DNA of 64,000 nucleotides from Kosakonia radicincitans DSM 16656 (GTDB lineage Bacteria > Pseudomonadota > Gammaproteobacteria > Enterobacterales > Enterobacteriaceae), in the NCBI RefSeq assembly GCF_000280495.2, contig NZ_CP018016.1, forward strand, positions 5,518,001-5,582,000, read 5' to 3'. The notes under the pieces were generated by a model, which saw nothing but the letters and a program-made list of their open reading frames with translations, was not told where the DNA came from and did not search any database. The translations under genes were made by a program, and so were the position numbers. Position 1 is the stretch's first letter. Each line of letters begins with the position of its first letter. Shown here in pieces: positions 29,573-37,645 of this stretch.

Positions 29573-31213
29573 TTAGCGCGTCTTGTACCAACCTGCCAGC
29601 CAGACAACAACACCGCCAGCGACAACCCACAAGGGAGCAAGCCCCCAGTCGGGCCGATTGATCAACAGTAGCGTCCCACTAAGCAACAATGTTGCACCAA
29701 TACCAAACAGATAACGGGATTGCCCCTGACGTACATGGTTAACCTGTAGTTCGCTGGCAATCTTATCAACGCTCTGCTGCAAATGTTTACCTTGCTGCAA
29801 ACCGTTGTAGATCAGTTCAGGAAGCTCCGGCATTTTCTCTATCCAGAACGGTCCTTTCTCTTTTAACGCCCGGACCAGCGCAGGAATACCCACCTGATCT
29901 TTGATCCACGTTTCGAGAAAAGGTTTCGCCGTTTTCCACAAATCGAGTTGCGGATAGAGCTGACGACCGACACCTTCAATGTAGAGCAAGGTTTTTTGCA
30001 GCAGCACCAGTTGCGGCTGCACTTCCATATTGAAGCGACGAGCGGTGTTAAAGAGATTAAGCAGCACGTGGCCAAAGGAGATTTCCGCCAGCGGCTTCTC
30101 AAATATCGGCTCGCACACCGTACGAATGGCGAATTCAAACTCTTCGACATTGGTGTCCGGCGGCACCCAGCCGGAGTCGACATGCAGTTCCGCCACTTTG
30201 CGGTAATCGCGGTTGAAGAAGGCGATAAAGTTCTCCGCCAGGTAGCGTTTGTCCTCTTTGTTGAGCGAACCCACAATGCCGCAATCGATGCCGATATACT
30301 GGGGGTCTTCCGGATGATCGTAGCTGACAAAAATATTGCCAGGATGCATGTCGGCATGGAAAAAACTGTCGCGAAAAACCTGGGTGAAGAAGACCTGCAC
30401 GCCACGCTCAGCCAGCAATTTCAGGTTGGTGCCGTTCTTTTCCAGCGCCACAACATCCGAGACCGGAATACCGTAAATGCGCTCCATTACCAGCATATTC
30501 TGGCTACAGTAGTCGGAGTAGATTTCCGGCACGTACAGCATCGGGCTGTTTTCGAAATTACGCCGTAACTGGATCGCGTTGGCGGCTTCACGCAACAAAT
30601 CCAGCTCATCGATCAGCGTTTTTTCATATTCCCGCACGACTTCACGCGGACGTAAACGACGGCCGTCCGGCAGCAGGCGCGGAACCCACGCCGCCAGGCG
30701 GTAAATAAGCTTAAGATCGGCTTTGATCACCGGCAGAATATCCGGGCGGATCACCTTGATCACCACCTCTTTGCCACTCTCTTTCAGCCGCGCGGTATGA
30801 ACCTGAGCAATCGATGCAGACGCCAGCGGTTCAATCTCGAAGTCGTCAAACCAGGTTTCAACAGGCAGATCGCCCATCGCTTTTTCGATCTGTTGTTTGG
30901 CAAGATGCCCGTCAAACGGCGCGACACGATCCTGTAGCATTGCCAGTTGATCGGCAATCAGCGGGGGGAAAAGATCGCGGCGGGTAGAGAGCATTTGACC
31001 GAATTTGATCCACACCGGTCCCAGTTCCTGCAACGCAAGACGCAGCCGTTCTCCAAGTGCTTTATCCTTGTGCCGGTTAGGCATCCAGAACAGCATCCTG
31101 CGCCAGATCCGCAGCGGCAGGGTGATACGCATTCTGGGAATGAGCTCATCAAGCCCGTAACTCAAGAAAGTCTGGATGATGAAATAGAGCCGCCGCAGTT
31201 CACCTGGCGTCAT
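29573..31213 (-). CDS. ubiB: Ubiquinone biosynthesis ATPase/kinase-like protein UbiB
   Basis: 546-residue atypical kinase of the ADCK/UbiB family needed for ubiquinone synthesis, probably by extracting lipid intermediates from the membrane. The invariant KxGQ motif (KFGQ, residues 70-73), the alanine-rich loop [11 protein letters not shown] and the catalytic segment [10 protein letters not shown] are present. Two C-terminal transmembrane segments follow near residue 500. It overlaps ubiJ by four bases in the conserved ubiE-ubiJ-ubiB order. Confidence 0.97.
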   Translation of the reverse strand: MTPGELRRLYFIIQTFLSYGLDELIPRMRITLPLRIWRRMLFWMPNRHKDKALGERLRLALQELGPVWIKFGQMLSTRRDLFPPLIADQLAMLQDRVAPFDGHLAKQQIEKAMGDLPVETWFDDFEIEPLASASIAQVHTARLKESGKEVVIKVIRPDILPVIKADLKLIYRLAAWVPRLLPDGRRLRPREVVREYEKTLIDELDLLREAANAIQLRRNFENSPMLYVPEIYSDYCSQNMLVMERIYGIPVSDVVALEKNGTNLKLLAERGVQVFFTQVFRDSFFHADMHPGNIFVSYDHPEDPQYIGIDCGIVGSLNKEDKRYLAENFIAFFNRDYRKVAELHVDSGWVPPDTNVEEFEFAIRTVCEPIFEKPLAEISFGHVLLNLFNTARRFNMEVQPQLVLLQKTLLYIEGVGRQLYPQLDLWKTAKPFLETWIKDQVGIPALVRALKEKGPFWIEKMPELPELIYNGLQQGKHLQQSVDKIASELQVNHVRQGQSRYLFGIGATLLLSGTLLLINRPDWGLAPLWVVAGGVVVWLAGWYKTR

Positions 31214-31815
31214 TTGCCCTCCAGTTTATCCAGGCGCTGAGCTAATGCTTCCGTCGCACGTTCCACGGCCGCCGTCTCTTCTGCAAACCAGGCCACTTCC
31301 AGAGCGCCCGGCGCGACGCGCCACTCTTCGGTTAACACTTCAGCGACGTAGCGTTGTTGGCGCTGAACGCCGTGGCGTAGTATGCGCGCGCCACCGCGCA
31401 GGAATTTACTGATCCCCTCGGCGGCAATATCGCCCGTCCAGGGAGCAAGCACCTCAGCGGGATCGAACTCAGCGAGATCGGCAAGCGCCACCAGGTTTTG
31501 CACGACCTGAATATCCCCCTGTACTTCCAGCTCGCCGCTGCGGATAAGCGCGGTCAGTTGCTGGCGATCGCGCAGTTTCGGCAACACCCTCAACTGGGTG
31601 ATAACCGAACAGTCGGCCTCGCCTTCCCATTCGCTCAGGACATCGATCTGCTGTTCGCTGAACACCAGCACAAACGGCGAGGAAAACTCCTGCAAAACAA
31701 CGCGTAAAACTTTGCCATACAGACGCTGACGCGCTGATATCAGCGCGCTTTCGCGGTAGAGAAAGGTATTCAACGCGCGTTCGATTCCGGCGGCCACCAT
31801 CGGCTTAAAGGGCAT
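31210..31815 (-). CDS. ubiJ: Ubiquinone biosynthesis accessory factor UbiJ
   Basis: 201-residue protein with an SCP2-like lipid-binding N-terminal region (about residues 15-115) and a C-terminal coiled-coil-like helix ([17 protein letters not shown]). In E. coli it binds the isoprenoid tail of ubiquinone intermediates and forms the soluble Ubi complex with UbiK. ATG at 31815 was chosen because AGGAG lies 5 bases upstream; a GTG two codons earlier is in frame. It lies between ubiE and ubiB. Confidence 0.95.
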   Translation of the reverse strand: MPFKPMVAAGIERALNTFLYRESALISARQRLYGKVLRVVLQEFSSPFVLVFSEQQIDVLSEWEGEADCSVITQLRVLPKLRDRQQLTALIRSGELEVQGDIQVVQNLVALADLAEFDPAEVLAPWTGDIAAEGISKFLRGGARILRHGVQRQQRYVAEVLTEEWRVAPGALEVAWFAEETAAVERATEALAQRLDKLEGK

Positions 31816-31826
31816 ACGCACTCCTG

Positions 31827-32582
31827 TCAGAATTTGTAGCCACGGTGCAGAGCAACAATACCGGCGGTCAGATTGTAGTAATCAACGTTTTCAAAACCCG
31901 CGTCCTGCATCATCGCTTTCAGGGTCTCCTGATCGGGATGCATACGAATGGATTCCGCCAGATAGCGGTAGCTGTCGGCATCGCTTGCCACCAGTTGGCC
32001 AATGCGCGGCAGAACATGAAAAGAGTACGCGTCGTACACTTTGCTTAGCGGCTCAATAATCGGTTTGGAAAACTCCAGCACCAGAAGACGCCCGCCCGGT
32101 TTCAACACGCGGAACATGGAGCGCAGCGCTTGCTCTTTTTCCGTTACGTTGCGCAAGCCGAAAGAGATGGTAATGCAGTCGAAGGTATTATCCGGGAACG
32201 GCAACGCTTCTGCGTTTGCCTGTACATACTCGACGTTACCGATAATGCCGATGTTGCGCAGCTTTTCGCGCCCCATTTTCAGCATTGAGTCGTTGATATC
32301 AGCCAGCACAACCTGCCCGGTTTCACCCACCAGACGCGAGAATTTAGCGGTCAGATCGCCAGTGCCGCCAGCCAGATCGAGAACTTTCTGCCCACGGCGT
32401 ACGCCGCTGCAATCAATGGTAAAACGCTTCCATAAACGGTGAATGCCCATCGACATCAAATCGTTCATAACGTCATATTTTGACGCGACCGAATGGAAAA
32501 CATGCGCCACCATGTCGGCTTTGTTTTCTTTGGCGACGGTCTGAAAACCAAAGTGTGTTGTCTCTTTTGAATCTTCCGCCAT
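31827..32582 (-). CDS. ubiE: Ubiquinone/menaquinone C-methyltransferase
   Basis: 251-residue SAM-dependent methyltransferase acting in both ubiquinone and menaquinone synthesis. The SAM-binding motif [11 protein letters not shown] lies at about residues 67-76. It is the first gene of ubiE-ubiJ-ubiB. Confidence 0.98.
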   Translation of the reverse strand: MAEDSKETTHFGFQTVAKENKADMVAHVFHSVASKYDVMNDLMSMGIHRLWKRFTIDCSGVRRGQKVLDLAGGTGDLTAKFSRLVGETGQVVLADINDSMLKMGREKLRNIGIIGNVEYVQANAEALPFPDNTFDCITISFGLRNVTEKEQALRSMFRVLKPGGRLLVLEFSKPIIEPLSKVYDAYSFHVLPRIGQLVASDADSYRYLAESIRMHPDQETLKAMMQDAGFENVDYYNLTAGIVALHRGYKF

Positions 32583-32648
32583 CTTAGTGCCTGCTATTTA
32601 AGAATTTGTTTGTGAAGTGTATCAGATTGGACGCAATTGCCCTACGAT

Positions 32649-34109
32649 TCAACCGGCCGATGACGCCTTCTGGTCAGGTTCCTCATCCTGCGTTGCATCG
32701 TCTAACTGATTGTCTTCATTATATTCGTTTAACGCTTCCTGCCCTGCTCGCAGGCGAAACTCTTCATCCTGCGCCTGCGCTTCAGCCGTTAATTCTGGAT
32801 TAATCTCACGCTTGATCTCAACGCCAAGGCCGCGAAATGCCTCCGCCTGTGCAAGCACGTTGCCGCGCCCGGCGGTGAGTTTTTTCATCGCCTGACGGTA
32901 ATTATCCTGTGCTTTATCCAGGCTCTGGCCGATGGACGACATGTCATCAACGAACAGGCGCATTTTGTCATACAGTCGACTCGCCCTTTCTGCAATCTGC
33001 TGTGCGTTGCGACTTTGATGCTCATAGCGCCAAAGGTTGGCGATGGTGCGCAGCGCCACCAGCAGCGTGGTCGGGCTGACCAGCATAATGTTATTCTTCA
33101 GCGCTTCCGTTATCAGTTCGGGCTGTCTGTCGAGGGCAATCAGGAATGCCGGTTCCACCGGAATAAACATCAGAACGTAGTCGAGGCTACGCAGGCCGGG
33201 AAGCTGCTGATAATCTTTGCGCCCCAGCAGGCGAATATGATTACGTACCGAGGCAATATGCTCCTGCAATGCGCCTTCGCGGGTAAATTCATCCTCGGCG
33301 TTGAAGTAGCGCTCGTAGGCTACCAGCGTCATTTTGGCATCAATCACCACATCCTTGCCCTGCGGTAAGCGCACGATCACATCCGGCTGCATACGCGCGC
33401 GGCTGTCGTTTTCCAGGCTGACCTGGGTTTCATACTCGTACCCTTCGCGCAGACCGGAGGCTTCCAGCACGCGGGTCAGCACCACTTCGCCCCAGTTGCC
33501 CTGCGTTTTATTATCGCCTTTCAATGCGCGCGTCAGGTTGATGGCCTCCTGCGCCATCTGGGCGTTCAACTGTTGCAGATTGCGGATTTCATGCGCCAGC
33601 GTATGGCGTTCGCGCGCTTCCTGGCCAAAGCTCTCCTGCACCTGACGGCGAAAACCGTCGAGCTGCTCGCGCAGCGGCGTTAGCAGGCCGTTCAGGCTCT
33701 GGCGGTTCTGTTCATCCACCCGCCGGTTGCTCTGCTCAAAAATGCGGTTCGCAAGGTTTTCAAATTGTTCGCTGAGACGCTGCTCGCTACTGTGCATCTG
33801 GCGTAGCTTCTCTTCCGCATGCAACTGGGTGGATTCCAGACGGGTGGTGACTTCACGAAGATCGGCTTCCAGCGAGCTGTTAATATGTTGCAGGCTGCGC
33901 AGCTCGTTATTGAGCAGTTCGCACTCTTCACGCCAGTGTTCACTCTGAACTAACTGCTGGCGGGCGGCGCTCAGTTCACTAAACACATCACGTTGCTCGG
34001 CAAGCAATTCCGCCTGCTGCTGCGCTCCGCGCCAGCTTGCAGCCAGCCAGCCGACCAGTAATCCTGCCAGCGCCAGCGCTGCCATGACGATGATTGAAGT
34101 GTCCACCAC
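32649..34109 (-). CDS. rmuC: RmuC family DNA recombination protein
   Basis: 486-residue protein that limits recombination at inverted repeats in E. coli; a nuclease fold has been proposed for its core. It has an N-terminal membrane segment (about residues 6-25), a long coiled coil (about 28-190, rich in Q, E, L and R), then the conserved RmuC domain (KTQGNWGEVVL through RTIANLW) and an acidic, low-complexity tail. Confidence 0.95.
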   Translation of the reverse strand: MVDTSIIVMAALALAGLLVGWLAASWRGAQQQAELLAEQRDVFSELSAARQQLVQSEHWREECELLNNELRSLQHINSSLEADLREVTTRLESTQLHAEEKLRQMHSSEQRLSEQFENLANRIFEQSNRRVDEQNRQSLNGLLTPLREQLDGFRRQVQESFGQEARERHTLAHEIRNLQQLNAQMAQEAINLTRALKGDNKTQGNWGEVVLTRVLEASGLREGYEYETQVSLENDSRARMQPDVIVRLPQGKDVVIDAKMTLVAYERYFNAEDEFTREGALQEHIASVRNHIRLLGRKDYQQLPGLRSLDYVLMFIPVEPAFLIALDRQPELITEALKNNIMLVSPTTLLVALRTIANLWRYEHQSRNAQQIAERASRLYDKMRLFVDDMSSIGQSLDKAQDNYRQAMKKLTAGRGNVLAQAEAFRGLGVEIKREINPELTAEAQAQDEEFRLRAGQEALNEYNEDNQLDDATQDEEPDQKASSAG

Positions 34110-34218
34110 GCCTCCTCCAGACCTTATCCGTACAAGCGGGAATTGTGCTGTATAAACGTCCAGTTGGGAAGGGCTTTTCCTGCGAGGCGCTACGCAGAAA
34201 CGGAAAGGGATTTGTCAG

Positions 34219-34244
34219 GCCCGGTAAATGCAGCATTACCGGGC
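34219..34244 (-). terminator. Hairpin after udp
   Basis: GCCCGGTAA / TTACCGGGC inverted repeat (34219-34227, 34236-34244) 16 bases after the udp stop. No strong T-run follows, so it may be a 3' stabiliser or a Rho-assisted end rather than a full terminator. Confidence 0.45.
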
Positions 34245-34259
34245 ACCGGGAGAGAGGAA

Positions 34260-35021
34260 TTACAGCAGGCGACGCGCGGCTTCCACCACGATTTTCACGG
34301 CGTGGCTTTCGGTCTGTTTCATCGTTTCTGCGTTCGGGATCTCCTGCTGGGTACGATTCACAATCACCCCAGCCACCATCCCGGCGCGCAGCCCCTGGCT
34401 TGAACACATGGTCAGCAGCGTCGCGGATTCCATTTCATAATTCATCACACCCATTGATTGCCACTCTTCCATTGAGCCTTTAAAGCTTTTCACCACACGC
34501 CCGGAGAATGTGTCATAACGCTCCTGGCCAGGGTAAAAGGTGTCGGAAGATGCCGTTACGCCAATGTGTTTGGTTGCGCCAATCGCATCCGCCGCTGCGA
34601 CCAGCGCCGTGGTGCAGGCAAAGTCAGCTACCGCCGGGTATTCCATCGGCGCAAAATGCAGGCTGGCGCCATCAAGGCGCACGGAGGCGGTGGTAATCAG
34701 TACATCGCCAACATTGATATGCGGCTGAATCGCCCCGGTCGTGCCGACACGCAGAAAAGTGCGGATGCCAAGCTGCGCCAGTTCTTCTACGGCGATAGAG
34801 GTTGACGGACCGCCAATACCGGTGGAACACACAATAACTGGTTTGCCATCCAGTTCGGCACGCCAGCTGGTAAATTCGCGGTGAGATGCCAGCTGGACCG
34901 GCTTATCCATCAGCGCGGCGATCTTTTCCACACGCTCCGGATCGCCAGGGACGATCGCCAGCGTAGCCCCTTGTAAATCGTTTTTGGTGAGACCGAGATG
35001 AAAAACATCAGACCTGGACAT
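34260..35021 (-). CDS. udp: Uridine phosphorylase
   Basis: 253-residue enzyme of pyrimidine salvage: uridine plus phosphate gives uracil and ribose-1-phosphate. The family signature ([17 protein letters not shown]) and the [10 protein letters not shown] segment that binds the nucleoside are seen. The start at 35021 ([17 protein letters not shown]) matches E. coli length. It is regulated by CRP and probably CytR through the two upstream CRP sites. Confidence 0.98.
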   Translation of the reverse strand: MSRSDVFHLGLTKNDLQGATLAIVPGDPERVEKIAALMDKPVQLASHREFTSWRAELDGKPVIVCSTGIGGPSTSIAVEELAQLGIRTFLRVGTTGAIQPHINVGDVLITTASVRLDGASLHFAPMEYPAVADFACTTALVAAADAIGATKHIGVTASSDTFYPGQERYDTFSGRVVKSFKGSMEEWQSMGVMNYEMESATLLTMCSSQGLRAGMVAGVIVNRTQQEIPNAETMKQTESHAVKIVVEAARRLL

Positions 35022-35093
35022 AACAGACTCCTCTGTGGTTGGTTTTATCAGGAGAGGCAAAAAGCCACTTTACAGAAGGCGCCTGTCCGTTTT

Positions 35094-35109
35094 CGTGATT
35101 GACGTCACC
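35094..35109 (-). promoter_or_regulatory. CRP site, udp-proximal
   Basis: CGTGATTGACGTCACC, two half-sites with the six-base CRP spacing. Its centre is 52 bases from the distal CRP site, the same spacing as the -41.5/-93.5 pair described for E. coli udp. A TAAAGT -10 candidate lies at 35067-35072, at the expected distance. Confidence 0.75.
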
Positions 35110-35142
35110 ATGAACGAAAATGTTTGCATATCATTTCCATAA

Positions 35143-35164
35143 ATTAGTGATTCATATCACATTA
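35143..35164 (-). promoter_or_regulatory. CRP site, udp-distal
   Basis: AATGTGATATGAATCACTAA on the minus strand, a near-consensus CRP site (TGTGA-N6-TCACT). It could also affect the divergent dlhH gene. CytR would bind between the two CRP sites. Confidence 0.82.
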
Positions 35165-35281
35165 ACATGCTGTATCTCACTACGCAGCAGCAAAGATAGT
35201 CGATGAAACGGGGATTTGCGCGCGCGCCAGACCTTCCGTCTATAGTTATTGGAGCGCTAATAAAAGGGTATGGAGAATGCC

Positions 35282-36088
35282 ATGACAACCAACAAACAGC
35301 CGGGCTTTGCACCTGCGGCTTCGCCTCACGCTTCCACCATCGTTCACACACCGGAGGACGCCCTAATCGCAGGCGAAACCTCCATTCCAACGCAGGGTGA
35401 CAATATGCCTGCGTTTCATGCCCGCCCCAAAAATGCCGATGGCCCGTTGCCGATTGTCATTGTGGTACAGGAAATTTTCGGCGTACATGAACATATCCGC
35501 GATCTCTGCCGCCGCCTGGCGCTGGAAGGTTATCTCGCCATTGCGCCTGAACTCTACTTCCGCCAGGGCGATCCGAATGATTTCGCCGATATCCAGACGC
35601 TACTGAGCGGGCTGGTCAGCAAGGTGCCGGATGCCCAGGTGCTGGCCGATCTCGACCACGTCGCCAGTTGGGCGGCGCGCAATGGCGGCAATGCGCATCA
35701 GTTGTTGATCACCGGTTTTTGCTGGGGCGGCCGTATCGCCTGGCTGTATGCGGCGCATAACCCGCAGTTGAAAGCCGCGGTAGCCTGGTACGGTAAGCTG
35801 GTGGGAGAGAAATCTCTCAACTCGCCGCGCCACCCGGTAGATGTCGCAACCGATCTGACCGCGCCGGTACTGGGTTTATACGGTGCGCAGGATACCGGCA
35901 TTCCGCTCGAAAGCGTGGAAACTATGCGCCAGGCGCTGCGGGCAGCCAATGCCACTGCCGAGATTGTGATTTACCCGGAAGCGGGCCATGCCTTTAATGC
36001 CGACTACCGCCCGAGTTATCATGAAGAGTCGGCAAAAGATGGCTGGCAACGCATGCTGACATGGTTTGCCCAGTACAGTAAAAAATAA
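35282..36088 (+). CDS. dlhH: Dienelactone hydrolase family protein
   Basis: 268-residue alpha/beta hydrolase (E. coli ysgA/dlhH). The catalytic triad can be read as Cys147 (GFCWGG), Asp204 (GAQDTG) and His236 (EAGHAFN). Cysteine as nucleophile is the dienelactone hydrolase hallmark. The physiological substrate is unknown. The start at 35282 follows GGAG by six bases. It borders the fimbrial insertion; in E. coli its neighbour on this side is metE. Confidence 0.93.
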   Translation: MTTNKQPGFAPAASPHASTIVHTPEDALIAGETSIPTQGDNMPAFHARPKNADGPLPIVIVVQEIFGVHEHIRDLCRRLALEGYLAIAPELYFRQGDPNDFADIQTLLSGLVSKVPDAQVLADLDHVASWAARNGGNAHQLLITGFCWGGRIAWLYAAHNPQLKAAVAWYGKLVGEKSLNSPRHPVDVATDLTAPVLGLYGAQDTGIPLESVETMRQALRAANATAEIVIYPEAGHAFNADYRPSYHEESAKDGWQRMLTWFAQYSKK

Positions 36089-36669
36089 TATCCGTGCCGG
36101 GGAAATTCCCCGGCCAGCAATATTAAAAATAAAATGCTAATACGAGAATTTCAGGAATTTCTGACCGTATTAACACTGAATGAAGGGAAACTGATTTATA
36201 TGAAATCTTCGTTTTTCATTAAGAAAAAGTTTGATGGGATCAAGAAAATTCCATTACCCTATCAGAAATAAGAAATTGCTCCCCCGAAAACACTCAACGA
36301 TAGCATCTTTTAATAGCATGTATTTTAATGTCTTTTATAATTTCAGCATAAAAAAACACCAGCAAAAAAAATGATTTTACATTTTTGTGGCGACCAGACA
36401 TTGAACCTGGCTGGTTTACCTGTTCTTCTCTTCCATGCAATACTTTAGATACACCTTATTACAGGCAAGCGCCTTTAATAAGATTATGCTTAGCGCATAT
36501 TAAAAAAGGAATGACTCATATTTTTTGACGGTACTAAATAACTGCACAGACTAGCACCACAGAGTGGTGTTGGACATAACAAAACCCGGGCTAAGTTCCG
36601 TAAAAAATGATTTCTTCTGCGCAACTATTTATTAGCGTTTTTTCTTATATTTTCATACAGGGTAGTCAC
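36089..36669. other. A/T-rich gap before the fimbrial operon
   Basis: Gap of 581 bases that is strikingly A/T-rich compared with its surroundings. It starts with an 8-bp hairpin (GCCGGGGA / TCCCCGGC, 36096-36114) that may end the dlhH transcript. I see no gene of convincing quality and no PapB/AfaA-like regulator. A promoter for the fimbrial genes must lie here or just downstream, but several A/T-rich candidates compete. The composition marks the left edge of transferred DNA. Confidence 0.6.
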
Positions 36670-37416
36670 GTGAAAAAAAATATTTCAGCATTGTCACTTT
36701 TAGCCGTATCTATTTGCTTTTTCCCTGACATCGCCTCAGCCGCATCCTCCCATTCTGCAACGTCGACCCAAACGTTTTCAGTCCGGCTTGGCGCCTCTCG
36801 TTTGATTTATGATCCTGCGTCTAACGGTACAACCCTGACGGTAACCAATCCGCAGGATTACCCCATTCTGATTCAGTCTCAGGCGCTGGAGGAAAACAGG
36901 AAGAATAAAGCACCGTTTGTTGTAACGCCCCCGCTGATGCGCCTGGACGGACAGCAGTCCAGCCGATTACGTATTGTGCGCACCGGCGGTAATTTCAGGG
37001 CCGACCGTGAAACTTTACAGTGGTTATGTGTTAAGGGAATTCCCCCTAAAGCGGGAGACGAGTGGGCAAAAGAAAAGGCCGATAAAGTATCACTGAACGT
37101 TCAACTCACTATAAATAATTGCATCAAACTGCTCATTCGGCCAGGCGCGTTAAAAGGCCATCCTGACGATGCAGAAAATCGCCTGCAATGGCAACAGCAC
37201 GGTAATAAGTTGACCGCAACGAATAACTCACCGTTTTACATTAATATCAGTACGCTAAAAATTAATGACATTACCGTACAGGATATCAAGTACGTTGCGC
37301 CCTTCTCTTCGCGTGATTTCACACTGCCTTCCGCGACAAGAAGTAAAAGGATTGAATGGAAGATCGTGAACGATTACGGCGGTGAAAGCCAGACCTGGCA
37401 AACCAACGCAGAATAA
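36670..37416 (+). CDS. Periplasmic fimbrial chaperone, FGL subfamily (AfaB/Caf1M-like)
   Basis: 248-residue PapD-fold chaperone with a Sec signal peptide (cleavage likely after IASA, residue 24). Arg44 (SRLIYDP) and Lys153 (CIKLLIRP) correspond to the conserved pair that anchors the subunit C-terminus. The segment LQWLCVKGIPPK followed by NNCIKLLIRP places cysteines at 120 and 151, the disulfide that marks chaperones with a long F1-G1 loop (Caf1M, AfaB, SafB, PsaB). GTG at 36670 gives a normal signal peptide; an ATG at 36607 would add an unlikely hydrophobic extension. First gene of the operon; unlike its neighbours it is A/T-rich. Confidence 0.92.
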   Translation: MKKNISALSLLAVSICFFPDIASAASSHSATSTQTFSVRLGASRLIYDPASNGTTLTVTNPQDYPILIQSQALEENRKNKAPFVVTPPLMRLDGQQSSRLRIVRTGGNFRADRETLQWLCVKGIPPKAGDEWAKEKADKVSLNVQLTINNCIKLLIRPGALKGHPDDAENRLQWQQHGNKLTATNNSPFYINISTLKINDITVQDIKYVAPFSSRDFTLPSATRSKRIEWKIVNDYGGESQTWQTNAE

Positions 37417-37645
37417 CCATGTTATTTAATGCGACACGGCGTAGAAGCAAGCGCATTTATTATGCATATGAATATGTGAAATTAATATGCAGGTGCTAAT
37501 TTATTGATACCACTCTTGCTCTATGACAACGATGCGCGTTTTTATCCTCTTTGATTTTGCGTTTATCGAAGGGCAGAAGATATATTTAGGGCCACATTAC
37601 TGTTTATAAAACAATAATATTCAACGTTGTTTAACTCACATTTAT

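Noticed and set aside
36134..36271. 45-codon ATG frame (MLIREFQEFLTVL...) upstream of the fimbrial operon
   Set aside because: It has no ribosome binding site, resembles no regulator I know (not PapB-like) and lies in A/T-rich DNA with no supporting context.
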